From Mycteria americana (Eukaryota; Chordata; Aves; Ciconiiformes; Ciconiidae): DNA of 64,000 nt. The DNA lies in NCBI RefSeq assembly GCF_035582795.1, contig NC_134365.1, positions 210,644,387 through 210,708,386 on the forward strand. The letters run 5' to 3'. Below, piece by piece: positions 37,401-48,330 of this stretch; positions within the stretch are counted from its first letter, which is position 1; every line of letters starts with the position of its first letter. Under the pieces are notes generated by a model that saw only the letters and a program-made list of their open reading frames with translations, did not search any database and was not told where the DNA came from. The translations under genes and the position numbers were made by a program.

Positions 37401-37442
37401 AGGGCAGGAGAGGGGATACAGAGGGCAGGAGAGGGGATACAT
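37401..37442. repeat. 21-bp tandem duplication
   Basis: AGGGCAGGAGAGGGGATACA plus one base, present twice in tandem with a single difference at the last base. Probably a replication-slippage product. Confidence 0.93.
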
Positions 37443-40400
37443 TTCCTCTCCTACAATGATCCCAGATAAACTAGCAATTCTCCAGGTGTGCAAAAAGACT
37501 GAAACTAGCCTGTGCCTCCCCTTGCCTTCAGTCATCTTTCTTCCAAAGGTTTAAGAAGGTTGTATGTTGGGAAGCGTGATTAGGAGAGAGATCTTCCTCT
37601 TTCTCTTCATTAACCTGCTGCACACTCGAGCTCCCTCTTGAGCTCACATGCACACTGGCTCTCCTAGACATTTCCATCTTCACCCTCCTCCAGCACTAAG
37701 AGCATCGCCTAGAACGAGGACGGAAAAGGGGCAGAAGATTGCAAGAGAAGAGACAGGGGAGCTGGCGGTAGCCTTGCTCCCCTCTTTTTGTCACACAGGG
37801 GCAGAGGTAGAAACAAGCAGATAAAGCCCAGGATGCAAGCAGCTGGCTGCAGCTGTGTACGCCTGGAGTATCTCTGGAAATCAAATGTGCTCCTGCAAAA
37901 GTGAGGATCAGTCCCAGAGGACCTAAAGTGAAGTCTGCAGAAGACAGGACCCGGTGCTTCAGACCAGCCCTATATTCACAAATAACTTGTCCAGCGGAAA
38001 CTTCTACAGCAAAAACCTCCTGGTTCTTAGCTCAGTGCTATAAATCCAAGAGCAACTTGCCTTTTCCCAGTTACACCAGTGAAACGTATTTTTTAATTCT
38101 TGTTATTATTTTAAAGTACTTTTGTAAAATGGTAGAATACATATAATATCTATATTTACGAATAAAATCTAGGTTTGACATAACGACAGCACAATGGAAC
38201 AAAACGCCACTCTGAATTACGAGGAAGAATCATTCAGCATCAGGCAGGCTCTACCTCTTCTCCAAAGGTTCAGTGCAGAAAACATTCCTCACCACAATTA
38301 CTGTAACAGGCAGGGTGGTGAACCTGTGTTTTTTCATTAATATGCCTGATGGTGTTTTACCAGAGCCTGAACCCAGCACAAACTCTGCTCTAACTAACCT
38401 AACTCATTTTTTCACAGCACAGACATACTGAATGAAGTCTTTGTGTTCACAGTCCATCTCTATGATTCCATGATTCTGACATAATATAGCAGTGGGAATC
38501 TTCAGGGGTACCTGATAAAATAATCTTCACCAATAAATGGAAAACTCGCAGCATAAAGTCTCAGCCTTAAAATCTGATGAGATGTTTCACTCCAGGCTGG
38601 GGTCTCGGATAAAACACATGCTTCTCTATTTTGTCTTCAGCCTCTACTGCTTACTTGCATTTATCCCAGGACTACTGCAAAATCTGACCAAAATTCTCAG
38701 CAAACATCCATATATTAACCTGTCTCTTCTTAGCTCTGCTTCTCCAAAGTGAGAAGCTCTTCTCGCCAAAGTGAGAAGCGATCCCAGCCACAGGCCTGTG
38801 CACATTTGAGGAGCAATGCGTGAAAGACAGAGAAGGGAAATTAGCATTAAGCCAAGCAAAATGTAGGTTTGGGACTGGAAGGGAAATAAAAACATTCAGA
38901 GCTCTGCCTTAATCTCAGGAGGCCATTCCTATTCAGAAACAGATGTAAGCATGAGCACAAGCATGACTCTGAATCTATGTTCTCTGTTTTTAATTGGGGC
39001 TACAGTCAGCACTTCCAAGAACATTATCTTTGTTCACAGTTAAATATTTAAAATGTATATCCATGCTTTCCTGCAATTGCAAGCCATTCAGGTTTTTTCT
39101 TTTTTATTTCTGTATCATTTTCCATTTTAAATCCAACTTTGCCTTTAGGACAATTATTTTGCTGTATTTCATGTAGTCCTGTTGTGCTTGCTTCAAATAA
39201 ATCAATCATCTTTAACACTGCACAAAGTTATTTGGCAGCATTACGAATGCACCAAAATATATTCACAATCTGATAATCTACGCTTTCTATTTGCAACCAT
39301 CTTTCTGCCTTCTGCTCATAAACAACATGGCCAATTTCCAGGCAAAAGCACTCTTGTGATCAGGGTCTCAGAGCCATAGTATGCCACAACTCAGGCATTG
39401 CTAGTGCTCCGTTTCTTCCAGGACTTGAGCTTCCCATCATCCAAAATACCTACAGCATCTTTTACACCAGTGGCAAATTTGAGGATGCAAATGCAGAATT
39501 GTCTTCCATAATGCATGCAACCAACCCGTGGGCTGATTAACTTCAAAAGATGGTTTAATAAATAGAGAGAAATGCAAGTTTCAAAATTTGGACCATCTTT
39601 TGATAGTTATTAAAGAATATTATTAAAATATTGAGCATTACTGAAATAAAGTCCAATTTTAACTCTTTTTGCAAAATGTAAACGCATGCAATTATAATTC
39701 CACGGACCTAAAATCATTGAAGGACTTTAGAGAAGTATTTACTCCTTAAGAGAAAATTTTCCAATTAAAAGGGGTTCATAGCTTCAGGATGCTTCCTGAA
39801 CACACTGAGCACCTTACCGCCAGTGGTGCCAAATCCTTGCAGCTCTCAAAGCACTCCTGAAAAACAGGCTTTGTCTTACTCCTCTCAGATATTCTTTGGG
39901 GTGAGACTCTCAGGAATAGCCACCACTGTGTCAAATTTAGGCTTAAGTGATTAGCTCAAAATCATAAAGCAAAACATCTGCAGAATGTAGAGTAGACGTA
40001 GATACTCTGGCCTCAAGTATTGTTTTTAAACTGACCATACAGATGAAAATACAGAATTATACATATCATAATTGTTAAAGTGAGTTGGTCAAGCGACACC
40101 TGAGTTATTCAAATAATTACTTTTTTTGCTGATTAGAAATAGGCTTTTATACTTGTATCCTGATTTATCTTTAGTTAAATACCACTTAAATCCATGTTAA
40201 GTCATTGTGTTCTCGTCAACAGATTTTAGACTGAGTCAGCTCTATGCTCCCTACAAAGGGCTGTTTACACTCTTAAAACAAATACCATTTCATATGACCG
40301 TTGGATAGAGCTGTGCAAGTGAGTTTAATCAGGCATAACTCACTTCTTAAGAGTCACCAAACAAGCTTGAACAAATGGTACCCAATGTTTGGCAGAAAAA

Positions 40401-43400
40401 TATTTCCACCTGTTTCCCCAACCCAGAGTTCAATCATGTCTTGAAAACCAGCAAAAAAACATTTCCCCTCGCGGGCACAAATAAACAAGCAGCCAGTTTA
40501 AGCTGTACTTAGAGAAGTTAAATGTGATAGATACAACATCAATCACACAAGGCAAGGGGAAGTGAGGACTGTAGCACTTACCCCATCCTGGCTGGGCTGG
40601 AAGTTTCAGAAATGCTGAAATTTCTCAATACTATGCACCAAGCAGAACAGAAGATGAGTAAAGAGAGAGGTAAGCAATCACCTGTGCTGCAGTCAGTGTT
40701 AACAGAAGCCTAGGTAAAAGAGCTTTGGGCCCTTGGTCTTTTGTTGCCCAGTTGAAGACAACGATGAACGAGCATGAAAAAAGCTGCAGCTAAAAAGGTA
40801 GCTGTAGCACTACGTGCTGAATATCAAAATAAACACAATCTCAATTTAATTCTGAAATTTAAGGGGGAAAAAAAAAATCCAACCACATTCAAATTCTCTG
40901 TAGGTCAAGAGAAAGTTTGTTTTTTGGGTTTTTTTGAAATGACATTTTTCCAACAGACATCCAACTTCAATAAATGCTCCTTTTCATACGGAAAATAACT
41001 CAGCACAGCCTCTCCTATGAAAATATTTTTCTCCTGGCACAACCAGGTTTCATTCCTAACCTTAGACGGTACTTTGAGAACAACCAGCCACTTCTATTGA
41101 TTACACAAACATGAAAAGAAATTAATTCTCTTTAAAAAGCAGTTTTCTACAGCTTTCATAACACAGAAAGAAGACAAAATAAAAAAATAGGGTCATTTTG
41201 TGCTACTTTCTTTAATTTTATTGAGTGTCCATCTAAATAATTAATAGATACAAAGTTACTTCATTCTATGAAGATTAAAAGACTTTACAGTATAAAATTC
41301 CCTGAGATACAACATGTAACTTAAAGGATCACATAATTCTCTACTCCATTTACACCATAATCAAAAAGTAATACTATTTCTTCTCCTTATAAAAACCAGA
41401 AGATAATGAACTTCATTTGTCTCCCTCCACCCCAGTATTTTAAGGCATGGAATAAAACACTTTATCAAAATGTATTCAAAAAGTTTTTTCTATTTAAAAT
41501 AGGAAATAAATGTGCTTAATTTTTACAGATGGATTATATACATCACCTGCAATACCCTGTGGAGTCTGGTACCTGATATACAATCCACTTTGCTCAAACT
41601 TTTTATTCGCCATTGAACTTGGGCTCCACCAAATGAACTACAAAAGCCAGTCATTAGGTTATAACAGTACACTATCAGCCTGTGGAGCGGACGAGCCAAA
41701 AACCAACCCTGATTTATAGAGATGCTGTATTACTGAATTCAGCAGCTGTAGACCAGGGTTGAATTTCCTCCCAAATCTAAAGGGAAAAGTGTGCAATGCT
41801 AACGTAAGAACTATGGAACTAGAAAAAGCTTCTTTTTCCCAAAGCAAGAGCTCTGCAGTAATTATTACAAGACTGCAGTTTTCATTATACGATTCTTGAA
41901 TATACTCAATGCATAACTTACAAATACAGCACAACTGTGAACATCTTATTCAAACATGATGCTTTAATTTTGCATGCTCTTTTCTAAATTTTATGGAACT
42001 CTAGTTCATCAAAGATTTCAACTGCTTTTCTTAGAGAGGCTGAGAAAAAGTATCGCTTGTGATCTTTGGAAATTCCCATGCTCCTGTAGCCTGATCTTCT
42101 GCCCGTGGCATTACTAATGGTTACACAGAACTGTGTGTGCCTGGAAACTTTCAGAACACGCTAAAAAATTTAGGAGGACTGAAAAAAATGCACTAGTTTC
42201 AGCAGCTTGATAAAAAGTAGTGCAATCTTAAATATTAGTTCACCACTTTTAAGATCAGGTTTTTGTATACATTTATATGAACTATGGTAAAAACTGAACA
42301 GAAAAAAAGGATAGTTCAAAGTGAGACAGATTCTATCACCCTGACACTTAGCTATTACTGTTAATGCTATACTTAAACTAGATTTTTAAAATTATCAAAA
42401 CCAATTTTATGGGAGTAGTAATCACTGGTAGAGAACTAGATGAGCATCCCATGAAGAACACACTTTTGCTTTAAACAATCACTTAAGACCTGTTCAAGTG
42501 AAAATGCAGCGTTAGGGACCATCCCTACTACACTCCACATTGCGTTGACCATTTTCTCTCCTTTCCCAATAAAATTTCTGCAGCAACTCTGGCATTAACA
42601 ATAAAAAGGTTCATTAAATACTTTCAGCCATCTTTTCTTCCACAAAACCGGAAGGGAATGAACATAACAGCCAGCAAGATCTGATCTGGTAAATCTGTGC
42701 AAATTATTAATGAACTTCATTATTATTAGATTTTTTCCAATAATCCTTGGTTCCATGCTTACCTGATCATGTGGACCATCTAATTTAAAAAAAATTACAG
42801 TAGGCTGCCAGCTCATAAACCTTAAAAGGACTTACCCGACATCCCTTACTGCTCAAGTCAAATCTAATCCTTTTCTAACCTAAATATGACTCACAGATGC
42901 CAGTAAACTCATGCGTTCTGATGCCCCTCTTTTATTTGCAACTGACTTTCTTCTTTCCCCACCTGTTCTGTGCCCATGATTTTATTCCGAGTGAAGTCTC
43001 TGGGTAACTCCATGGATTATCCAGCTCCTTAAAGACGAATCCCTTAATCATTTGTGCAGGACTCTTATGGGTTACCATTTTTTGCCACCAAACCTTATAG
43101 TTGCAAAGGGCAGGGAGGGCTCAGCTTCCTGAGAATGCATAACTGCAATTGAAGTTTCTTTCTGGATTTCACCAAGCAAGATTACACGTAACCAAAAAGT
43201 AACCATACACAGTACTAGGAAGACTCCAGCAAAATGGCAGAGTCTGAAAGGGAATAACTATCGTAAGTGTTCCCGATAGGCACTGAGAAAAGGAAGTTTT
43301 ATCTTAGGAACCTATTTATTGATTAAAAAACTGAGCTGGAAAAAACCCTCAAAAGAAAGAAAAATAGAAAATCTTTCCCTTTTCATATTCTTTCCTCACA

Positions 43401-44563
43401 CAATCTGTATTTTACCAACAGTATAGATCTTATTCTCTACAGTTATTTTCTTTTTGAAAGGCAGTGATTTGGGACTTGAGGTGGGGGGGGGGTGTTGGTA
43501 ATTATTATTTTACAAACAGCAAAGCGGCATTCTGAGTAGTCTGTTACCCAGCAATATTTTTAAAAACGTGTGCCAAAACCCAAAACAATCGCTACACAAT
43601 AGGACTGTCTAATGATATTAGAGAAATAAGTTAGCCTTTCTGTATACATATTCAATATAGTAATAAAAACCCTGTAGTTCTGAGCCTTTCCCTGCTTTTT
43701 CTTATATGCTAGTAATTTTGCAGAAAAAAACATGCAGATTCCTGTAAACATTTTCTAATTCCTGAATAAAGGGAGGGTGGAAATGTTCCAACTTTTTTTC
43801 TACAGTCTGTCTTTTCCTGTACTTAAAGTTCTTCTCCACTTTCATACAGGATAAACGTGCCTATGGTTTCAGTAGGCAGTGGAAGAAATACTTTACATCA
43901 TCTGAGCTGTTTGTTCCACTCGGATCCAGTCCCCTCCATACACTTTTTCCTAAATGGAATTATTATTTGGCTCAAAGCATTATTAGTTGGCTTCTGCAAT
44001 TTCAAACGTTGCTAAAAAGTGCTACTGTATCATTACATTCTTACGTTCAACACTTGCAGCTCAGAATTTGTCTGCAATAGTTTTCACACGCATAATAATC
44101 ACTGTTAAAAATATTCAGTTTTGTCTTCGGAGTACAGAAAGCCAGCGCTGATCATGCATCCCCTGTAAGCAGAAGAAAGTTTCATGGGCCAGGAAGCTGT
44201 CATAGCTGACAAAATTGGTTTCAGCTGTATGGCTGAAGAACTTGGCATCGGTTATTTATGTCGAGCTGTGCACAACTGTAAAGGTTTCAGATCTGTACGA
44301 CTTCTGGAAATTTAACTTTGCTTTTTAAGAATCATCTTGCCTGATGTTTCTTTGTACTTTCATGATTTTGCACTTTAATAAAAATCTTCCTTTTGTAGGC
44401 TTTTCACAGCTCGTTTACCTGTACCTGTATGCTTCCCTCACTGATGACAGCCTTCTGCGTACTACCTCAGCTAACCATCTCTGTGAGATCCATCCTTCCC
44501 TACGCCTTGACACAGTCCACTGCTGGCACAGGCTGGCCGGGCAAGCCTCACCCGCCAGGAACA
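37443..44563. other. Interval downstream of FUT4; contains its 3' UTR but no further gene recognised
   Basis: About 7 kb of AT-rich DNA. The part nearest 44563 must carry the FUT4 3' UTR because the gene reads leftward. Reading on the minus strand, an ATTAAA occurs near 44371 and the first AATAAA at 43315-43320; I cannot tell which, if either, is used. A poly-G run lies at 43482-43491. No PIWIL4 or AMOTL1 coding exon was recognised. Confidence 0.5.
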
Positions 44564-45850
44564 TCAGCTTTCAAACCAGCTGGCCAGATTTTGCACAGTC
44601 TTGATTTGATTCCCGGCTGCCCTCACGGCCTCACAAACCTTACAGAAATGCTCGTCCCAGAATGAGGTGACGTGGACCTCGTACTTCTTCCTCCAGGCAA
44701 AATACCTCCTGTAGTTGGGTTTGTTTTTATCGAGGAATTTCAGGTAGGTGGCCAGCAGCCGGGGGCTGGGGAAGTCGTCGACGTGGATGAAGGAGTCGGG
44801 GGGGATGAAGCGCTCGTAGTTGGCCCTGCGGGGTCCCAGGACGACGGGCACGGCGCTGGCGGCGAAGGCGTTTCTCCAGAGCTTCTCAGTGATGTAGTCG
44901 GTGTGCTGGGAGTTCTCGAAGGCCAGGTAGAACTTGTAGGCTGAGACGGTCTCCACCACACCGCCCTCGGCCAGCGCCAGCCCCCGCGCCCCGTACACGT
45001 CGATGGCGAGGTGCTCCTTCAGCTGGCGGTAGTAGCGCACCCGGGCGTGCTCCTCGTTCCAGTTGCTGATGACCCAGGCCACCAGCCGCGTCTTGCGGGG
45101 CAGGACGAAGGGCCGGGGCGCCGGCAGGGCGTAGAGGTACCCGTAGGGCACGAAGACGTCCGAGTCCCGCCGGTAGGACATGGTCCAGTTGAAGAGGCCG
45201 GCCAGGCCCCGCAGGCCGGGCGAGTGCGAGGGCGACTCGAAGTTCATCCACACCCAGAGCTGCCGCGGGGGCCGCGGCGGGGGCCCGCGGGGCAGCCCCT
45301 CGGCGCCGTGCAGCGCCAGGTCGCGGTGGTGGAAGAGCACGGCCTGCGCCTCGCCGAGGCGGCTCCGGTCGGCGCTGAGGCGGCAGCCCGTGATGTTGTA
45401 GCGCCGCCGGCAGTCGGCCATGCGCCGCGGGCGGCCGAAGGGCTCCCACCACAGCAGCACGTTCACCTCGCCGCCCAGCCGGCCTCCCGCCGCGGCCCGC
45501 GGGGCCGCCGCCGGCTCCGGCAGGCAGGCGTAGAGGGCGAGGGCGGCAGCGGCGCCCAGCAGCCCGGCCGCCAGCGCCCACCGCCGCCCGCGCAGCCGCC
45601 GCCGCCACCGCCGCGGGCAGCCGGGCCGCCCGGCGGGGCAGCGGCGCGGGGCCGCCTCCATCCAGGCCGCCCGGTGCCGCCGCTCTCCCCTCGGCGGCCG
45701 CCGCGGGGCAGCCGCGTGGCCGGGGCCGGCCAGCGCATGCTGCGGCCGGGGCTGCGGCTGGGGCTGCTGCCGCCGCCGCCTCTCAGCCCCCACCCCCTGC
45801 CCCGGCGGCGGGGAGGTGCCGGTGCCGGTGCTGCCGCCCCTCCCGGCCAT
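44564..45850 (-). CDS. FUT4: Alpha-(1,3)-fucosyltransferase 4 (single-exon gene)
   Basis: Family GT10 Golgi enzyme that moves fucose from GDP-fucose to GlcNAc of N-acetyllactosamine chains, making Lewis X-type glycans. The frame is 428 codons. A basic N-terminus precedes a signal-anchor segment WALAAGLLGAAAALALYACL (residues 91-110), giving a type II membrane protein. Catalytic-domain landmarks follow: VNVLLWWEPFG, WVWMNFESPSHSPGL (acceptor region), DSDVFVPYGYL, and the donor motif KFYLAFENSQHTDYITEKLW with AVPVVLGP. Two N-glycosylation sites (NIT, NWT) and a C-terminal HFCKVC are present. It ends LASWFES, close to the human LASWFER. The linker before WVWMNFES is shorter than in human. Start: the first ATG (45850) has a good context (G at -3, G at +4); a second in-frame ATG at 45661-45659 would give 365 residues with the anchor 27 residues in, closer to the size I recall for chicken. 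Both may be used. Synteny with C11orf97 and ANKRD49 supports FUT4 over other GT10 paralogues. Confidence 0.95.
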   Translation of the reverse strand: MAGRGGSTGTGTSPPPGQGVGAERRRRQQPQPQPRPQHALAGPGHAAAPRRPPRGERRHRAAWMEAAPRRCPAGRPGCPRRWRRRLRGRRWALAAGLLGAAAALALYACLPEPAAAPRAAAGGRLGGEVNVLLWWEPFGRPRRMADCRRRYNITGCRLSADRSRLGEAQAVLFHHRDLALHGAEGLPRGPPPRPPRQLWVWMNFESPSHSPGLRGLAGLFNWTMSYRRDSDVFVPYGYLYALPAPRPFVLPRKTRLVAWVISNWNEEHARVRYYRQLKEHLAIDVYGARGLALAEGGVVETVSAYKFYLAFENSQHTDYITEKLWRNAFAASAVPVVLGPRRANYERFIPPDSFIHVDDFPSPRLLATYLKFLDKNKPNYRRYFAWRKKYEVHVTSFWDEHFCKVCEAVRAAGNQIKTVQNLASWFES

Positions 45851-46560
45851 GCCCGCCCGTCCCTCCCCGGGCGGCCGGCGGCCCCGCCGCCTCCCGGCCC
45901 CGCGGCCGCCCGCCCACCGCCGCGGCCCGCCCCCGGGTGCCGCCCTCCCCCGCCCGCGCTGGACCGTCGCCGCTTCGCCCGCGGGGGAGCGCGGTCCTCG
46001 GGCTGCCGGCGGGGCGCCGGGGCCTCATCCCCTCCCCTCCGTGCGGCAGGTGCCGCCATGGCAGCCCCGCGAGTCGCTGAGGTGGCCGCGGGCAGCGTGC
46101 GGGCGATGGCAGCCCGGGGCTCGCTGAGGTGGCCGCGGGCAGCGGCAGGTGATGGCAGCCCCGGGGGGCCCTGCGGTGGCCGCGAGCAGCTCCAGGCCGT
46201 GGCAGCCCTTGCTCCCCGGCCCGCTCGGTCGCTCATCCCCGCCTCGGGGCTGCAGAGGGAATTTGCGTCTCCGCCGTCGGGAAGGCCCCCCCTGGCCGGA
46301 GCCCAGACCCCAGCACGCACAAGAAGGGTCGTGGCGACGGCTCACAGGGGGCTTCGGGGCACCTGCACCCTGATCGCGCAGGTGGGAGCGTGGGGCGGAG
46401 GACCACGGGCGGGGGAGAGCCCTGCCGCGCACGCCACGGAGGCCGACGCAGCCTCGCCCCTCCCTGCCCTCTTGCCCGGCAGAGAGCAGGACTGCTGCCC
46501 CGCTGCCCGCCCGCCCTCTCCCTTACTGCTTCCAGTCCACGCCTGGAACAGTCAGGGGTT
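45000..46560. promoter_or_regulatory. CpG island over FUT4 5' half and promoter
   Basis: Very GC-rich sequence with dense, non-depleted CpG across the 5' half of the coding region and about 700 bp upstream, in sharp contrast to the AT-rich flanks. It fits a CpG-island promoter for FUT4, which reads leftward. Long open frames on the opposite strand here (up to 517 codons) are by-products of low stop-codon density. No TATA box is evident. Confidence 0.8.
46058..46205. repeat. ~47-bp minisatellite upstream of FUT4
   Basis: Units starting ATGGCAGCCC occur at 46058, 46106 and 46152, with a fourth start (GTGGCAGCCC) at 46199; spacings are 48, 46 and 47 bp. Shared internal text is GCTGAGGTGGCCGCGGGCAG. 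It lies 200-350 bp upstream of the first FUT4 ATG, inside the CpG island, so it could fall in the promoter or 5' UTR. Confidence 0.88.
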
Positions 46561-46599
46561 TTAAACTCTGGCAAAGCACCGGCTGAGCTATGGTGCACA

Positions 46600-47489
46600 T
46601 GCTGTATTCTGTGGCCTTGCAGGGAAGTACTTTGGAAGATGCAGGGGATTTTCTTTTAAATCAGTTGCAATTTAGAGAGTGAAGTTGAGGGAAGGTTTGA
46701 ATAAACCACTTATTTAGCAAAAAAAAAAAGAAGTGACAGCAGCCACAGTAGGTTTGAATTCCTGTCAAACTCCAACAGTTTCAAGCACCTCTAAAAGGAT
46801 TAACAATTTGGAAAACTAAAAGAAATTAAAGAAGAGGAATTTTTTTTGTCCTTTGAAAACTTTCTTAGAACCACGTATGTTTACATTAAAATTTTTAAAT
46901 CTCACAGCTATTTAAAAACCACAAAACCTTACGGTTACCAGAAAAATACTTTTTCCTGCTCTGTTTCACAGAGCTGGTGTGAAAACGTATATCAGATAGG
47001 CTCAAAACTTTTCTCCCAAGTCATTTTTCTTCAGTGAACTAAGAGATCATTGATTCACACAGTTCAGATACTGTTTGTACAGAACTGGAGAGCTTCCAGC
47101 TCTGACACTATGCGTTTTCATATCCATCAGCTATAGATCCAAGGTCCTCTCATATAGGTCTACTGAAGGCAGCAGAGTTACACCAGGCATAAATTCTCAC
47201 TGATCATTTGGATTGCAGCATAGCTTTTACATACCACATAGGTCAAGGCCCTGTGACTTGTCTCTATACCAGTAAAAATGTGATTCAAGCCTGTTTACCC
47301 CCCAAAATAAAGAAGAGTTGTGTGTGAGGTTGGTGTTAGGTTAGTAACTAGGTCGTTAACTTATTAATTGTACATAAAAGCACTTGCAGTCTTCCGTTGT
47401 CCATGTGGTAAGCACTCATAAAATATAACAAATGCCAACAGCTGTGATTATAGCCAGTATTTTACTGCCTCTGCCCCAACGTACAGCGC
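46600..47489. other. Intergenic DNA upstream of FUT4
   Basis: AT-rich sequence right of the CpG island with no exon or repeat recognised. Confidence 0.5.
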
Positions 47490-48330
47490 TGGTTGGAAGG
47501 CATCTCTGCGGGTCACTCATCCACCCTCCCGCTCAGAGGAGCACCATTGCTAGCACTAGCCAAGGTGCCCACCTAGGTGCTGGCTTGGACTAGCACCAAG
47601 GTGTTGAAAATATCCAAGGACAGAGACACTGCAACAGCTCCGGCAGCCTGTCCCAGGGCTGCGCCACCCTCTCGGTGCAGGATTTTTTCCTAATGTCCAA
47701 CCCTGAACCTCCCAACCTGTAATTTGTGGCTGTCATCCCTTGTTATATCCAAAGAGAGCCTGGCTCCATCATCTTCATAATATACCTTCAGGTAGTTGCT
47801 GGCTCTCATTAAATCATGCCTTCACCTCCTCTTCACATGACTAAACAAGACCACTTCCCTCAATGTCTCCTCTTAGCTTGTGTGCTGCTTAGCTTGTGTC
47901 CCTCATCATCTTCGTAGCCTTCCACTGGACCACGTTCTCAACATCCTTCTTGAACTGGGAGGCTGAGAACTGGAGACAGTATCCCAGGTGCTGCTTCACC
48001 AGTGGGGGGATAATTACTTCCCTGTCTGCTGGACGTACTTCTCATGTTGCCCGGCAGGTGACTTGCTTTATTTTCGAGAGCTCACATTCAGCTTGATGTT
48101 CATGTAGCCCCCAGGCCCTTTCCAGCATGGTGGTTTATCAGCCAGCCAGTTCCCAGCCTGTACCAGTGCACGGAAGTTTTCTGCTCCACATGCAGAACTT
48201 GTTCTTTCTCCTTGCTGAGCTTCCCAAGGTTTCTGTTGGCTCACTCCAAGTTTATCAAGGCCTCTCTGAACTGAAGTTGTACAAGCCAAGATGTCAATCC
48301 TGCTTTCTAATTTAGTATTGTCGGCAAAAT
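47490..48330 (-). repeat. Old CR1 LINE fragment
   Basis: Minus-strand CR1, much diverged. Plus-strand landmarks include AACAGCTCCGGCAGCCTGTCCC, CCTAATGTCCAACCC, CTTCAGGTAGTTGCTGGCTC and CACTGGACCACGTTCTCAAC, in the order expected for an inverted CR1 3' half. It extends rightward through the region corresponding to ORF2 sequence past the palm (about 48130-48320). The octamer tail is gone. Confidence 0.8.

Noticed and set aside
45011-46564. 517-codon open frame on the plus strand across FUT4
   Set aside because: It is antisense to FUT4 in a CpG island where stops are rare. It is Pro/Arg/Gly-rich with no family motif, and the opposite strand carries the whole GT10 domain.
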